Assembly (NCBI GenBank): GCA_018052735.1
Contig: JAGPMT010000014.1
Coordinates: 1 to 56,766 of the forward strand
DNA from: Phycisphaerae bacterium
Lineage (GTDB): Bacteria > Planctomycetota > Phycisphaerae > Sedimentisphaerales > Anaerohalosphaeraceae
Direction of reading: 5' to 3'
DNA length: 56,766 nucleotides
The position numbers were made by a program, and so were the translations under genes. The first letter of the stretch is position 1. Each line of letters opens with the position of its first letter. Below the pieces are notes generated by a model, which was not told the origin of the DNA, did no database searches, and worked only from the letters and a program-made list of their open reading frames with translations. Below, one piece after another: positions 20,423 to 28,323 of this stretch.

Positions 20423-22954
20423 ATGGAGCACTCAATGGCTTGCGATTACTCGATTCAGGTTTGCCGTCAGCTTGAGGCCGCCTTTCAAAAGTGCAGCTTA
20501 TACCGTCCGATGCGGATCGCACATTATGATGCTGGGACGGTTTTATGCTATGACCTCAATCCAATTGAACCGGGGCCGGTCATTCAGGTGCGCTTGTGTG
20601 TTGAAAGATTCGTCGGGGGCGGTTTTGCCGGTCAGGTTTATAAAGTCCATCTGGATGACATTTGTGCAGATGGAAAATCTGTGGATCGTGCCGCTGCACT
20701 GGTGCGGGGAAAAAGTTATGCGTTAAAAATATTAATTCCTCCTTCTGCAGGGTCGCGTTTTTTCAGGAATTTTTTATATGCTGTCGGTTTTCAAGGCCCA
20801 TTTCAACTGCAGGTCAATCCCGCAGCAGCCAGAGCCGGGGCACTATGGCAGAAATTGATCCGTGCTGCTGCCCAGATTCGATTTAATGACCCCCTTTGCG
20901 TCAATGACATCCACGGCACCTTTGTTGATTCAGAATTAGGCAGCTGCGGCGAAATCAGCGATTGGATTGACGGCCGGACATGGCGGCTGGAGGTAGACGA
21001 CCATCTGGACCAGCTGAATCGATGGAAAAAAGGCAAATCCGTCGATTTAACTGTTCTGGGCTCTCCTGAATACCGCTCTAAATATATGTTTATGACGGAG
21101 TTTGTTAAACTGCTGCACGAGATTGGCGCTTACGAGTTTGCCCGGCAGTACGAATGGACGACCTGTAAAAGCCAGCCCAATGTCCTGAAACGAATCGATA
21201 CAAATGCCGAGCCCAGCAAGGGCTTGACCGCCGTTGATTTTCGGGCGGGATTGACGCTGCTTGCCGTTGGGCCAATGAGTCCGGGGGATTTCAAGCTGAT
21301 TTGGCAGGGAATCAAACGCGGCTCGCTGGTTCAATTTGACAGGGGAAATATAAAAAAACTCGAGGATTATATTTCCCAGCATCCCGACCTGAAAAATGTT
21401 CTGCCGAATGCAGAAAAATTGCTTTGTGAATTAAAGCAATGCGAGTCAATTTATCGGGATTCAATTCCGGACATCACGCATAATCATTTTCGCCTGCTGT
21501 ATGACAGGCGGCTTTGGGGACAGATATTAGACAGCGCGGTTACGGGGTGGAAAACGCAAAATCTTATTGATGCTGAAGATATTTTCAGAAACTCTCCTCT
21601 AAAAACCATTGTCTTTCTCCTGCTCGGCCTGATTCCTTTTATTGGCAAACTATGCCGCCGGCTTTGGGCAAAAGCAGACTGGCGAAAGCATTATAAGAGT
21701 TTGTTGACCGACTGCAGCTATTTTTATCGGTCTGTTAAAGGCCGCATGGCTGAAATGCTAATCCAGTGGCATAGAAGCGGGCGATTGGGTGAAGACAATG
21801 CGATTGCTGTTTTCAACTCCCCCGTTCTTTTTCTGCTGCACCTGCCGCTGTCGGTCCTGCCGGCCGGTCTCCATCGGTTAATAACCGATCCAAAAGTACT
21901 TCAAAATAAACTGCATTTTGTATTTGTGCGGCCGATTCAGCTGTATTTCAATGCCTCTCTGCGTGAACAATGGCTGCGGGATATGGTTCGGCAGGGGCAG
22001 AAGAAGCATATTTTAAGCGATGAGGATGCTTCAACGATTCTCTCACAACTTAACGAACCTTTTATACAAAAATATCTGATCAGTTTAGTAGTCCATTTAA
22101 TGACGCTGCCGGTTACCCAGATTGTCTCGGTTGCGGTAGCTGCCCTGTTTTACTGGACTCACCCCAATATGCCCGATGCTGAAAGAGCAGCCGCTGTTGC
22201 GGGAATTTTGGTCCTGTTCCAAGTGATTCCCATTTCACCCGGTTCATTCTGCCGCGGTCTTTATACAACGGTTATTGCAATACGGGACAGGAATTTCAAA
22301 GACTACAATATCGCTCTTTTTTTAAGCTATTTTAAGTATGTAGGATACTTGGCCTTCCCCATACAAATGACTTATCGCTATCCTGCGCTGGCCCGATTTA
22401 TGGCAGCCCATTGGGCTACCGACGCGGTTCATATTGTCCCGGTTTTTGGAGAGCGCGGGGCCTTGCTGGAACACTGGATCTTTTGTCTTTTCTACAACTG
22501 GCCGCTGACCATACGCCGCCGGATGCGCTGCATCAGCGAAATACGCCGCTCGTTGCCGGTTCGGTTGTGGCATATCATTCCCTGTGTACTTTTGGCTGTT
22601 TATGTGTTGAGTGCTGCTCACTATGGATACTGCAAAACCGGCAGGGTACCTGAAAAAGACAATCTCTGGTTTATTAAGCCTCTTTTCTGCCTGATTGTTT
22701 TTATTCCGTTAGCAGTCGGATGGGCTGTAAGCCGTTTTGCCGGCGGATTGGCACGGGGCAAGCGTATTCTGTCGGCAGCATCGGCAGGCCTTCTAACCGG
22801 CATTGGCTATTCTATCGCTGCATGGGCACTGGAACAGAATTGGAATATCGAAACAGAGGTGCTTGTTCCGCTGATTTGGCGGGGATTTGCACTTTCGATT
22901 TTCAGCGTCATCGGGGCGATTTTGGCTGAAATCAGCCAGAAAGAAACCCAATAA
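20423..22954 (+). CDS. Large membrane protein with kinase-like N-terminal domain, function unknown
   Basis: I do not recognise a characterised family for this 843-residue protein. Residues 62-75 (RFVGGGFAGQVYKV) resemble a protein-kinase glycine loop and YALKIL (99-104) the following lysine strand. QPNVLKR (251-257) and LTAVDFRAG (268-276) sit where an ABC1/UbiB- or Rio-type catalytic loop and DFG motif would be, but the position of the catalytic Asp appears to be Cys, so it may be a pseudokinase. From about 393 on there are roughly ten hydrophobic segments (near 394-411, 462-482, 552-578, 590-620, 630-648, 681-692, 716-733, 749-771, 782-802 and 813-834) and a conserved-looking IPISPGSFCRG at 602-611. 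The start could also be ATG 20435. It stands alone after a terminator-like hairpin. Confidence 0.75.
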   Translation: MEHSMACDYSIQVCRQLEAAFQKCSLYRPMRIAHYDAGTVLCYDLNPIEPGPVIQVRLCVERFVGGGFAGQVYKVHLDDICADGKSVDRAAALVRGKSYALKILIPPSAGSRFFRNFLYAVGFQGPFQLQVNPAAARAGALWQKLIRAAAQIRFNDPLCVNDIHGTFVDSELGSCGEISDWIDGRTWRLEVDDHLDQLNRWKKGKSVDLTVLGSPEYRSKYMFMTEFVKLLHEIGAYEFARQYEWTTCKSQPNVLKRIDTNAEPSKGLTAVDFRAGLTLLAVGPMSPGDFKLIWQGIKRGSLVQFDRGNIKKLEDYISQHPDLKNVLPNAEKLLCELKQCESIYRDSIPDITHNHFRLLYDRRLWGQILDSAVTGWKTQNLIDAEDIFRNSPLKTIVFLLLGLIPFIGKLCRRLWAKADWRKHYKSLLTDCSYFYRSVKGRMAEMLIQWHRSGRLGEDNAIAVFNSPVLFLLHLPLSVLPAGLHRLITDPKVLQNKLHFVFVRPIQLYFNASLREQWLRDMVRQGQKKHILSDEDASTILSQLNEPFIQKYLISLVVHLMTLPVTQIVSVAVAALFYWTHPNMPDAERAAAVAGILVLFQVIPISPGSFCRGLYTTVIAIRDRNFKDYNIALFLSYFKYVGYLAFPIQMTYRYPALARFMAAHWATDAVHIVPVFGERGALLEHWIFCLFYNWPLTIRRRMRCISEIRRSLPVRLWHIIPCVLLAVYVLSAAHYGYCKTGRVPEKDNLWFIKPLFCLIVFIPLAVGWAVSRFAGGLARGKRILSAASAGLLTGIGYSIAAWALEQNWNIETEVLVPLIWRGFALSIFSVIGAILAEISQKETQ

Positions 22955-23051
22955 TCTCTTTCCGGCTGGGCTTTCTAATAGAGATATTATGGATAGCCAT
23001 CTCCGGCAAGTTGATTTTCACCTGCTTTATAAGAAGTTTTCCTTCTTGTAA

Positions 23052-23079
23052 TTGACTAATTTTTCTGCCATAATAGAGT
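23052..23079 (+). promoter_or_regulatory. Possible promoter for the 250-residue gene
   Basis: TTGACT (23052-23057) is followed after 16 bases by TAGAGT (23074-23079), 27 bases before the ATG at 23106. The -35 is good and the -10 poor. Confidence 0.3.
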
Positions 23080-23105
23080 TATTAGGTTTTTTAGGAGACT
23101 TTTTT

Positions 23106-23858
23106 ATGGCAAACAGTTTCGGGTCGTTTTGTGACGGCCTGTTTTTGGAATTATGTGTGACAACCCAGCTGGAACTTCCTTCCAGCCGGGAGACCATTCT
23201 TGCGTTTTTTGAGCGGCTTCAGAGACTGCACCCAGAAATGAACAATTTTTCGCGTCGCGACGGCGGCGAATATGTTCTGGAGCAGGAGTCTCAAGGGCAG
23301 CGTATCCAGTGGGTTGGGCTGGAAGCAGACCGTATCACCGCCGGCTGTGCAGATCCGGATTCGCTCGAACAGGCCTATGCCCTGCACACCCAAGTGCTGG
23401 AGCTGATTCCCTATATGCTGGGTGTCAGTCCGCTGGATATCGATTCACTGGATATTACATTCGGACTGGATTTTGATTATCAGGGCAACCATGATGAGGT
23501 TATCGCTGCAGCGCTGCTGAATACCTCCAGCTTCGGGACGCTGTTTGAAATGCCCCAGGTCCGGGCCATAAGCTGCTGTCCATCTGTTATCATTGCCCTG
23601 TCGGACGACTGCCGGCTGCAGGCCCGTGTGGCAATTGAATCCCGAACGACCGCCTACGATGTGCGCAGCGAGAAGTATAAATCCGATGAACCCATCAGTC
23701 TTTACTTTTCCGTGCGCCGGTATCCGCTTTCGTCGCCTCCGTTTGACACACTGGCGTCGTTTCGGGAACAGTGCCGGATTGCTGAAAACCTGATGTTTGA
23801 CAAAATCATTCCGCATTTTGTTCAGCCGCTTAATAATGCAATTGCTCAACGACGCTGA
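23106..23858 (+). CDS. Conserved-looking hypothetical protein, 250 residues
   Basis: I do not recognise this protein. It is soluble, acidic, with no signal peptide or membrane segment, and has alternating strand and helix character (WVGLEADRITAGC, DIDSLDITFGLDFDYQGNHDE, LQARVAIESRTTAYDVRSE, PISLYFSVRRYPL). The ATG at 23106 is fixed by AGGAG eight bases upstream; a longer frame from TTG 23052 has no ribosome site and overlaps the possible promoter. It is followed 22 bases later by a small membrane protein on the same strand, so the two probably form a unit. Composition and codon use match neighbouring genes, so it is a real gene rather than a chance frame. Confidence 0.8.
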   Translation: MANSFGSFCDGLFLELCVTTQLELPSSRETILAFFERLQRLHPEMNNFSRRDGGEYVLEQESQGQRIQWVGLEADRITAGCADPDSLEQAYALHTQVLELIPYMLGVSPLDIDSLDITFGLDFDYQGNHDEVIAAALLNTSSFGTLFEMPQVRAISCCPSVIIALSDDCRLQARVAIESRTTAYDVRSEKYKSDEPISLYFSVRRYPLSSPPFDTLASFREQCRIAENLMFDKIIPHFVQPLNNAIAQRR

Positions 23859-23880
23859 TTCTATGGAGGCAAAAAGCACA

Positions 23881-24336
23881 ATGGCTGTAGAAGCACCTCT
23901 AAGCCGCTACAAAAAGAACAATCTGCTGATTATGACTGCGCTGCTGATAGGACTGGGCATCTGGTTTTATTATGACGGATACCACAATGCTGCTTTTATC
24001 GCCAAGCATACCCAGCAGGACGGCTCGCCGGACAGCACGCTGAATTTCAACCGCAAAGCTCCGCCGTTTATAGTTGGCGGAGGCATTGTGCTGGCCATTT
24101 ATCTGGCAGCCATTCGAGGCAGAAAAATCATAGCCGATGACACCGCGCTTCGCTGCGGCCGTCTAAGCATCGCTTATGATGCAATAGAACAAATCAATAA
24201 AACCCATTTTTCTTCCAAAGGTTTTTTTGTGATAACCTACAACGACCAAGGTCAGCGTCGCCAGTTAAAACTCAGCGACCGCATGTACGACAATTTGCCT
24301 GCGGTATTGGATTATATTGCAGCCAAAATCCAATAA
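23881..24336 (+). CDS. Small membrane protein with PH-like cytoplasmic domain
   Basis: About 151 residues. Two hydrophobic segments lie near residues 15-31 (LLIMTALLIGLGIWFYY) and 62-78 (PFIVGGGIVLAIYLAAI), separated by a polar loop. The C-terminal half (IADDTALRCGRLSIAYDAIEQINK, then FFVITYND and LKLSDRMYDNLPAVLDYI) has the strand order and DDTALRCG-type opening of bacterial PH-like domains, in which the first strand follows the last membrane helix. That domain call is inference. The start is placed at ATG 23881, with GGAGG ten bases upstream; ATG 23863 is an alternative. The function is unknown. Confidence 0.7.
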   Translation: MAVEAPLSRYKKNNLLIMTALLIGLGIWFYYDGYHNAAFIAKHTQQDGSPDSTLNFNRKAPPFIVGGGIVLAIYLAAIRGRKIIADDTALRCGRLSIAYDAIEQINKTHFSSKGFFVITYNDQGQRRQLKLSDRMYDNLPAVLDYIAAKIQ

Positions 24337-24441
24337 GCTCCGGTATTCGGCAGGGAGACGCTTTGTTGCGGGTTTTGCTGACCAATGATTGTTCATCATA
24401 AAAAATCGGATCGAGGCCGAGCTTGTTTATAAAGGAGTACT

Positions 24442-25728
24442 ATGAATTGCTGTGTGGTGGGGTTGCAGTGGGGCGATGAAGGCAAAGGCAAAGTCGTCGA
24501 TATTCTGGCCCAAAATGCAGATATCGTCGTTCGCTATGGCGGCGGGGCCAATGCGGGGCATACTGTTATTATCGGGGATACCAAATTTGCCCTCCATCTG
24601 ATGCCGTCCGGTGCCGTGCGGGAGAAAACCGCCTGTGTTATTGCCAACGGAGTTGTTGTTGACCCGGGGGTGCTTATCGATGAAATCAACGGGCTCAAAG
24701 CCCAGCACATTCATATGGAAGGACGGCTTTTTATCAGCGAAAATGCCCACATTGTTCTGGACTATCACAAGCTTGAAGACCAGCTTCGCGAAGCGGCTAT
24801 GGGCAAAAATAAAATCGGTACAACCGCCCGGGGCATTGGTCCCTGCTATGCCGACAAAGTGGGACGCGTTTATGCGCTGCGGATGGCTGACCTGTGCCGG
24901 CCCGATACGGTATTGAAAAACAAACTGCAGACTATTATCGACCATAAAAACAAGCTGTTTGGAGCACTTTACGGGGCTGAACCGCTGGCGTTTGATGCCA
25001 TTTATGAAAAATGTCTTCATTACAGCAGCGTTCTCAAACCGTTTATCTGCAACACCACACGCTATCTGCACGAGGCACTGGACGCCGGCCGGAATATTCT
25101 TTTTGAAGGCGCACAGGGAGCGCTGCTGGATTTGGACCACGGAACATTTCCCTTTGTTACCAGTTCCAATGCCAGCGCTCTGGGGCTGGGGCCGGGAAGC
25201 GGCGTTCCGGCTTCACGGGTAGACCGGTTTATCGGTGTGGTCAAGGCCTATGCTACACGCGTCGGGGCAGGGCCTTTCCCAACGGAGCAGGACAACGAAA
25301 TCGGCAGCCGCATCCGTGAAAAAGGGCATGAATACGGCACGACCACCGGACGCCCGCGGCGCTGCGGATGGTTTGATGCAGTCGCCGTACGCTATACCGT
25401 CAAGCTGGGCGGCGTCAGCGAGATCGCAATGATGCATCTGGATACTTTGGCCGGAATGAGGGAAATCAAGCTGTGCAGAGCCTACAAAATCGGCGGAAAG
25501 GAAACCACTTTTTTCCCCGCCAGCGTCGAGGAACTGGCCGAAGCTGAATGCATCTACCAAACGCTGGACGGCTGGAATGAGGACTTGTCAACTATTCGTG
25601 AGTATGAAGCGCTGCCTCAGCCGGTCAAAGATTATATAAAAGCGGTTGAGTCCATTGTCGGTGTCCCCGTTACGATGGTGGGTGTGGGGCCCAAACGAAG
25701 TCAGGCCATCTTCAGAAATCCGGTATGA
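24442..25728 (+). CDS. purA: Adenylosuccinate synthetase
   Basis: PurA joins IMP and aspartate with GTP hydrolysis to make adenylosuccinate, the first committed step to AMP. The protein is 428 residues, the normal size. GLQWGDEGKGKVVD (residues 8-21) is the IMP/GTP-binding loop, GGANAGHTV follows near 34, GTTARGIGPCYADK lies near 128, and TTTGRPRRCGWFD is near 300. The ATG has AAGGAG upstream. Its TGA overlaps the uppS start (ATGA), starting a tightly packed run that leads into cdsA, phoH and ybeY. Confidence 0.97.
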   Translation: MNCCVVGLQWGDEGKGKVVDILAQNADIVVRYGGGANAGHTVIIGDTKFALHLMPSGAVREKTACVIANGVVVDPGVLIDEINGLKAQHIHMEGRLFISENAHIVLDYHKLEDQLREAAMGKNKIGTTARGIGPCYADKVGRVYALRMADLCRPDTVLKNKLQTIIDHKNKLFGALYGAEPLAFDAIYEKCLHYSSVLKPFICNTTRYLHEALDAGRNILFEGAQGALLDLDHGTFPFVTSSNASALGLGPGSGVPASRVDRFIGVVKAYATRVGAGPFPTEQDNEIGSRIREKGHEYGTTTGRPRRCGWFDAVAVRYTVKLGGVSEIAMMHLDTLAGMREIKLCRAYKIGGKETTFFPASVEELAEAECIYQTLDGWNEDLSTIREYEALPQPVKDYIKAVESIVGVPVTMVGVGPKRSQAIFRNPV

Positions 25729-26513
25729 AGGATCATCAAACGGTTGAAGAGAAACGCAAGCAGACAGCACAGCGGCTGGGCATCCATCCGGATGCTGTAC
25801 CCCGCCATATCGCCATCATCATGGACGGCAACGGGCGGTGGGCACTGAAACGGGGACTGCCGCGGTATCGCGGACACGAGAAAGGAGCCGAGACTGTAAA
25901 AGTCATTGCCCAGCATTGCGTAGATAGCGGCATTGAATATCTGACGCTGTATTCCTTCAGCATGCAGAACTGGAAGCGTCCTCGCGAGGAAGTGGACTTT
26001 TTGATGTATTTGTATGCGGCTTATCTTGAGGGGATACGGCCCAGTTTGATGGAAAACAATGTGCGTCTGGCGCATCTGGGCCGGCGGGAGCCCCTTCCGC
26101 CAACAGTATTGAAAGCATTGGATGACACCATTGCTGCCACCAGCGCCAATACCGGTATGATTCTGGGCTTGGCACTGAACTACGGCTCACAGGCAGAGAT
26201 TGTCGATGCCGTCCGGTCCTTGGCCCGCAAGGTCAAAGACGGTTCCATTGAGCCGGACTCCATCAATGAACAGGATATCAGCAATCATCTTTACACCGCC
26301 GGATGGAAAGACCCGGATTTGGTAGTGCGTACAAGCGGCGAGCTTCGCATCAGCAATTTTCTGCTGTGGCAGGTCTCGTATGCAGAGTTCTATGTAACCA
26401 GCGCCTACTGGCCGGATTTTACACCTGAAGAGATGAATAAGGCCATCTTGGCTTATGCCGGCCGGCAGCGGCGCTTCGGCGACATCAAGCCGAATTTCTC
26501 GTCACAGGGCTGA
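25725..26513 (+). CDS. uppS: Isoprenyl transferase (undecaprenyl diphosphate synthase type)
   Basis: This cis-prenyltransferase extends farnesyl diphosphate with isopentenyl diphosphate to make the C55 lipid carrier for cell envelope sugars. The 262-residue protein has a catalytic Asp in IIMDGNGRWALKRGLPRYRG (residues 27-46), the YLTLYSFSMQNWKRP segment near 76 and the C-terminal RTSGELRISNFLLWQ and SAYWPDF motifs. A 25-residue N-terminal extension precedes the core. It overlaps purA by four bases and ends two bases before cdsA; this uppS-cdsA pairing is widespread. Confidence 0.96.
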   Translation: MKDHQTVEEKRKQTAQRLGIHPDAVPRHIAIIMDGNGRWALKRGLPRYRGHEKGAETVKVIAQHCVDSGIEYLTLYSFSMQNWKRPREEVDFLMYLYAAYLEGIRPSLMENNVRLAHLGRREPLPPTVLKALDDTIAATSANTGMILGLALNYGSQAEIVDAVRSLARKVKDGSIEPDSINEQDISNHLYTAGWKDPDLVVRTSGELRISNFLLWQVSYAEFYVTSAYWPDFTPEEMNKAILAYAGRQRRFGDIKPNFSSQG

Positions 26514-26515
26514 CT

Positions 26516-27367
26516 ATGCTTAAATATCGACTTATCTTTGGAACAGTGATGACGGTATTTTTCGTGGGCCTGATCCTGTTTGACGGCTGGCTGGACGGTT
26601 CGCTGCTGGAAGCCGTACCAGACAAGCCGGTTCAAGCGCCCTTCTTTACGCTGTTAATTGCCCTCTTGACAATACCGGCACAATTCGAGTTTGGCAATTT
26701 GATAAAAAACACCGGCGCACACCTATTTAAAAGCGTTACAATACCGGCAACAATTCTGCTGGCTTCCGGCTGTTTGTGCTTTCAGTTTATATATTCTTTC
26801 TATGTGCTGGCATTTTCATTTCTGGCACTGTTTATCGTACAAGCGCTGAAATTCGGCACTGAAGGCACGATTCGAAATGTCGGGGCATCTCTTTTTTCGA
26901 TTGCTTATTTAGGACTTCTGTGCTGGTTTATTTTAAGAGTTCGCATTTTATGGGGGCCGGTTGTTTTATTGTTCTTTATTTTTACCGTAAAAGCTTCTGA
27001 TATAGGGGCTTACACGATTGGCCGGCTGTTTGGCAAGCATAAACTCTGTCCCCGCATCAGCCCCGGAAAAACATGGGAGGGCTTGGGCGGAGCAGTTCTG
27101 TTTGGGACCATTGTCTCTATTGGTATTTCTGCGTGTTGTGGTATAATGTCTGTTATGTCAGCGGCAATTTTCGGGGCCGTATTTGGAATTCTGGGCCAGA
27201 TGGGCGATTTGGCCGAATCGATGCTGAAGCGGGATGCCGCCGTCAAGGATTCCTCAGCCAGCGTGCCGGGATTTGGAGGCCTGCTGGATGTCATTGATTC
27301 GCCTTTGGCGACTGCACCGGCGGCACTTTTAACATTCAGTCTTTTGCTTGCGAGCACAGGAAGTTAA
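26516..27367 (+). CDS. cdsA: Phosphatidate cytidylyltransferase
   Basis: CdsA makes CDP-diacylglycerol from phosphatidate and CTP, the precursor used by PssA and by the PgsA/PgpA branch. The 283-residue protein has about seven or eight membrane segments and the C-terminal signature region: SPGKTWEGLGGA near 182, GQMGDLAESMLKRDAAVKDS near 222-241. The family signature usually ends in HGGxxDRxD; here it reads GFGGLLDVIDS, with the His and Arg replaced. The acidic KRDxxxKD core is kept, so activity is still likely. It lies between uppS and phoH. Confidence 0.93.
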   Translation: MLKYRLIFGTVMTVFFVGLILFDGWLDGSLLEAVPDKPVQAPFFTLLIALLTIPAQFEFGNLIKNTGAHLFKSVTIPATILLASGCLCFQFIYSFYVLAFSFLALFIVQALKFGTEGTIRNVGASLFSIAYLGLLCWFILRVRILWGPVVLLFFIFTVKASDIGAYTIGRLFGKHKLCPRISPGKTWEGLGGAVLFGTIVSIGISACCGIMSVMSAAIFGAVFGILGQMGDLAESMLKRDAAVKDSSASVPGFGGLLDVIDSPLATAPAALLTFSLLLASTGS

Positions 27368-27369
27368 TT

Positions 27370-28323
27370 TTGGATTTAAAGATACAGATTGAACCAGACG
27401 CACAACGGCTGGAATTATTTGGTCCAGCAGATTCCCACCTGCGCCAATTGTGCCAGACGCTGGGAGTTAAAATTACTGCCAGAAACGGAACCGTACTGGT
27501 TTCAGGGGATGCATCCGCAGTTCACACCACCGCAGATTTGATTGGCCGGATGCAGAAACGGCTTATCCAGAGAGGCCAATTAAACAGTGACGATGTGGAT
27601 GAATTGCTCAACCGATGCCGCCAGACCATCGACCGCGATAATCCCGATGTCATTGAAGTGTATTCGCGCAAAGGAATCATAGAGCCGTTTACCAAGGGGC
27701 AGATGGTCTATATACAAACGATGTATAAAAATGATTTGACCTTCTGTATAGGCCCTGCCGGGACAGGCAAGACCTATCTGGCGGTTGCTGTGGCAGTTTC
27801 GATGCTCAAACGCAAGCAAATCCGGAAAATCGTTCTGGCCCGGCCGGCTGTGGAAGCGGGCGAACGCCTGGGATTTTTGCCCGGCGACCTGCAGGCCAAG
27901 GTCAATCCTTATTTGCGCCCCTTGTTTGACAGCTTGGAAGATATGATGGACTTCGGGCAGATGCAGAAGTTCATGGAAATGGATATTATCGAAGTTATTC
28001 CTCTGGCTTTTATGAGAGGCCGTACGCTGAATGAAGCGGCGGTTATCTGTGACGAAGCGCAGAATACATCCCGCTCCCAGATGCTGATGTTTCTGACGCG
28101 GCTGGGACGCGGCTCTAAAATGATTATTACAGGTGATATTACCCAGACAGATTTGGCGCCGGGGGAAAAAAGCGGCATGGTAGAAGCCATCGAGACGCTC
28201 CGGCATATTCCCGGAATCGGATTTGTAACACTGGACAAATGCGATATTGTCCGGCATAAACTGGTTCATCAGATTGTTCAGGCCTATGACGAGAAAAAGC
28301 AGAAGGAGAACAATCTGAAATGA
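27370..28323 (+). CDS. phoH: PhoH-family ATPase
   Basis: PhoH-like proteins are cytoplasmic ATPases related to the N-terminal part of superfamily 1 helicases and are linked to RNA metabolism. In 317 residues the Walker A GPAGTGKTYLA (128-138), Walker B VICDEAQN (225-232) and TGDITQTDL motif near 255 are intact; an N-terminal KH-like region precedes them. The start is TTG at 27370, supported by AGGAAG about nine bases upstream; the next in-frame ATG would remove the first 60 residues. The stop overlaps the next gene by ATGA. The phoH-7TM-HD-ybeY order matches that of Bacillus. Confidence 0.94.
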   Translation: MDLKIQIEPDAQRLELFGPADSHLRQLCQTLGVKITARNGTVLVSGDASAVHTTADLIGRMQKRLIQRGQLNSDDVDELLNRCRQTIDRDNPDVIEVYSRKGIIEPFTKGQMVYIQTMYKNDLTFCIGPAGTGKTYLAVAVAVSMLKRKQIRKIVLARPAVEAGERLGFLPGDLQAKVNPYLRPLFDSLEDMMDFGQMQKFMEMDIIEVIPLAFMRGRTLNEAAVICDEAQNTSRSQMLMFLTRLGRGSKMIITGDITQTDLAPGEKSGMVEAIETLRHIPGIGFVTLDKCDIVRHKLVHQIVQAYDEKKQKENNLK

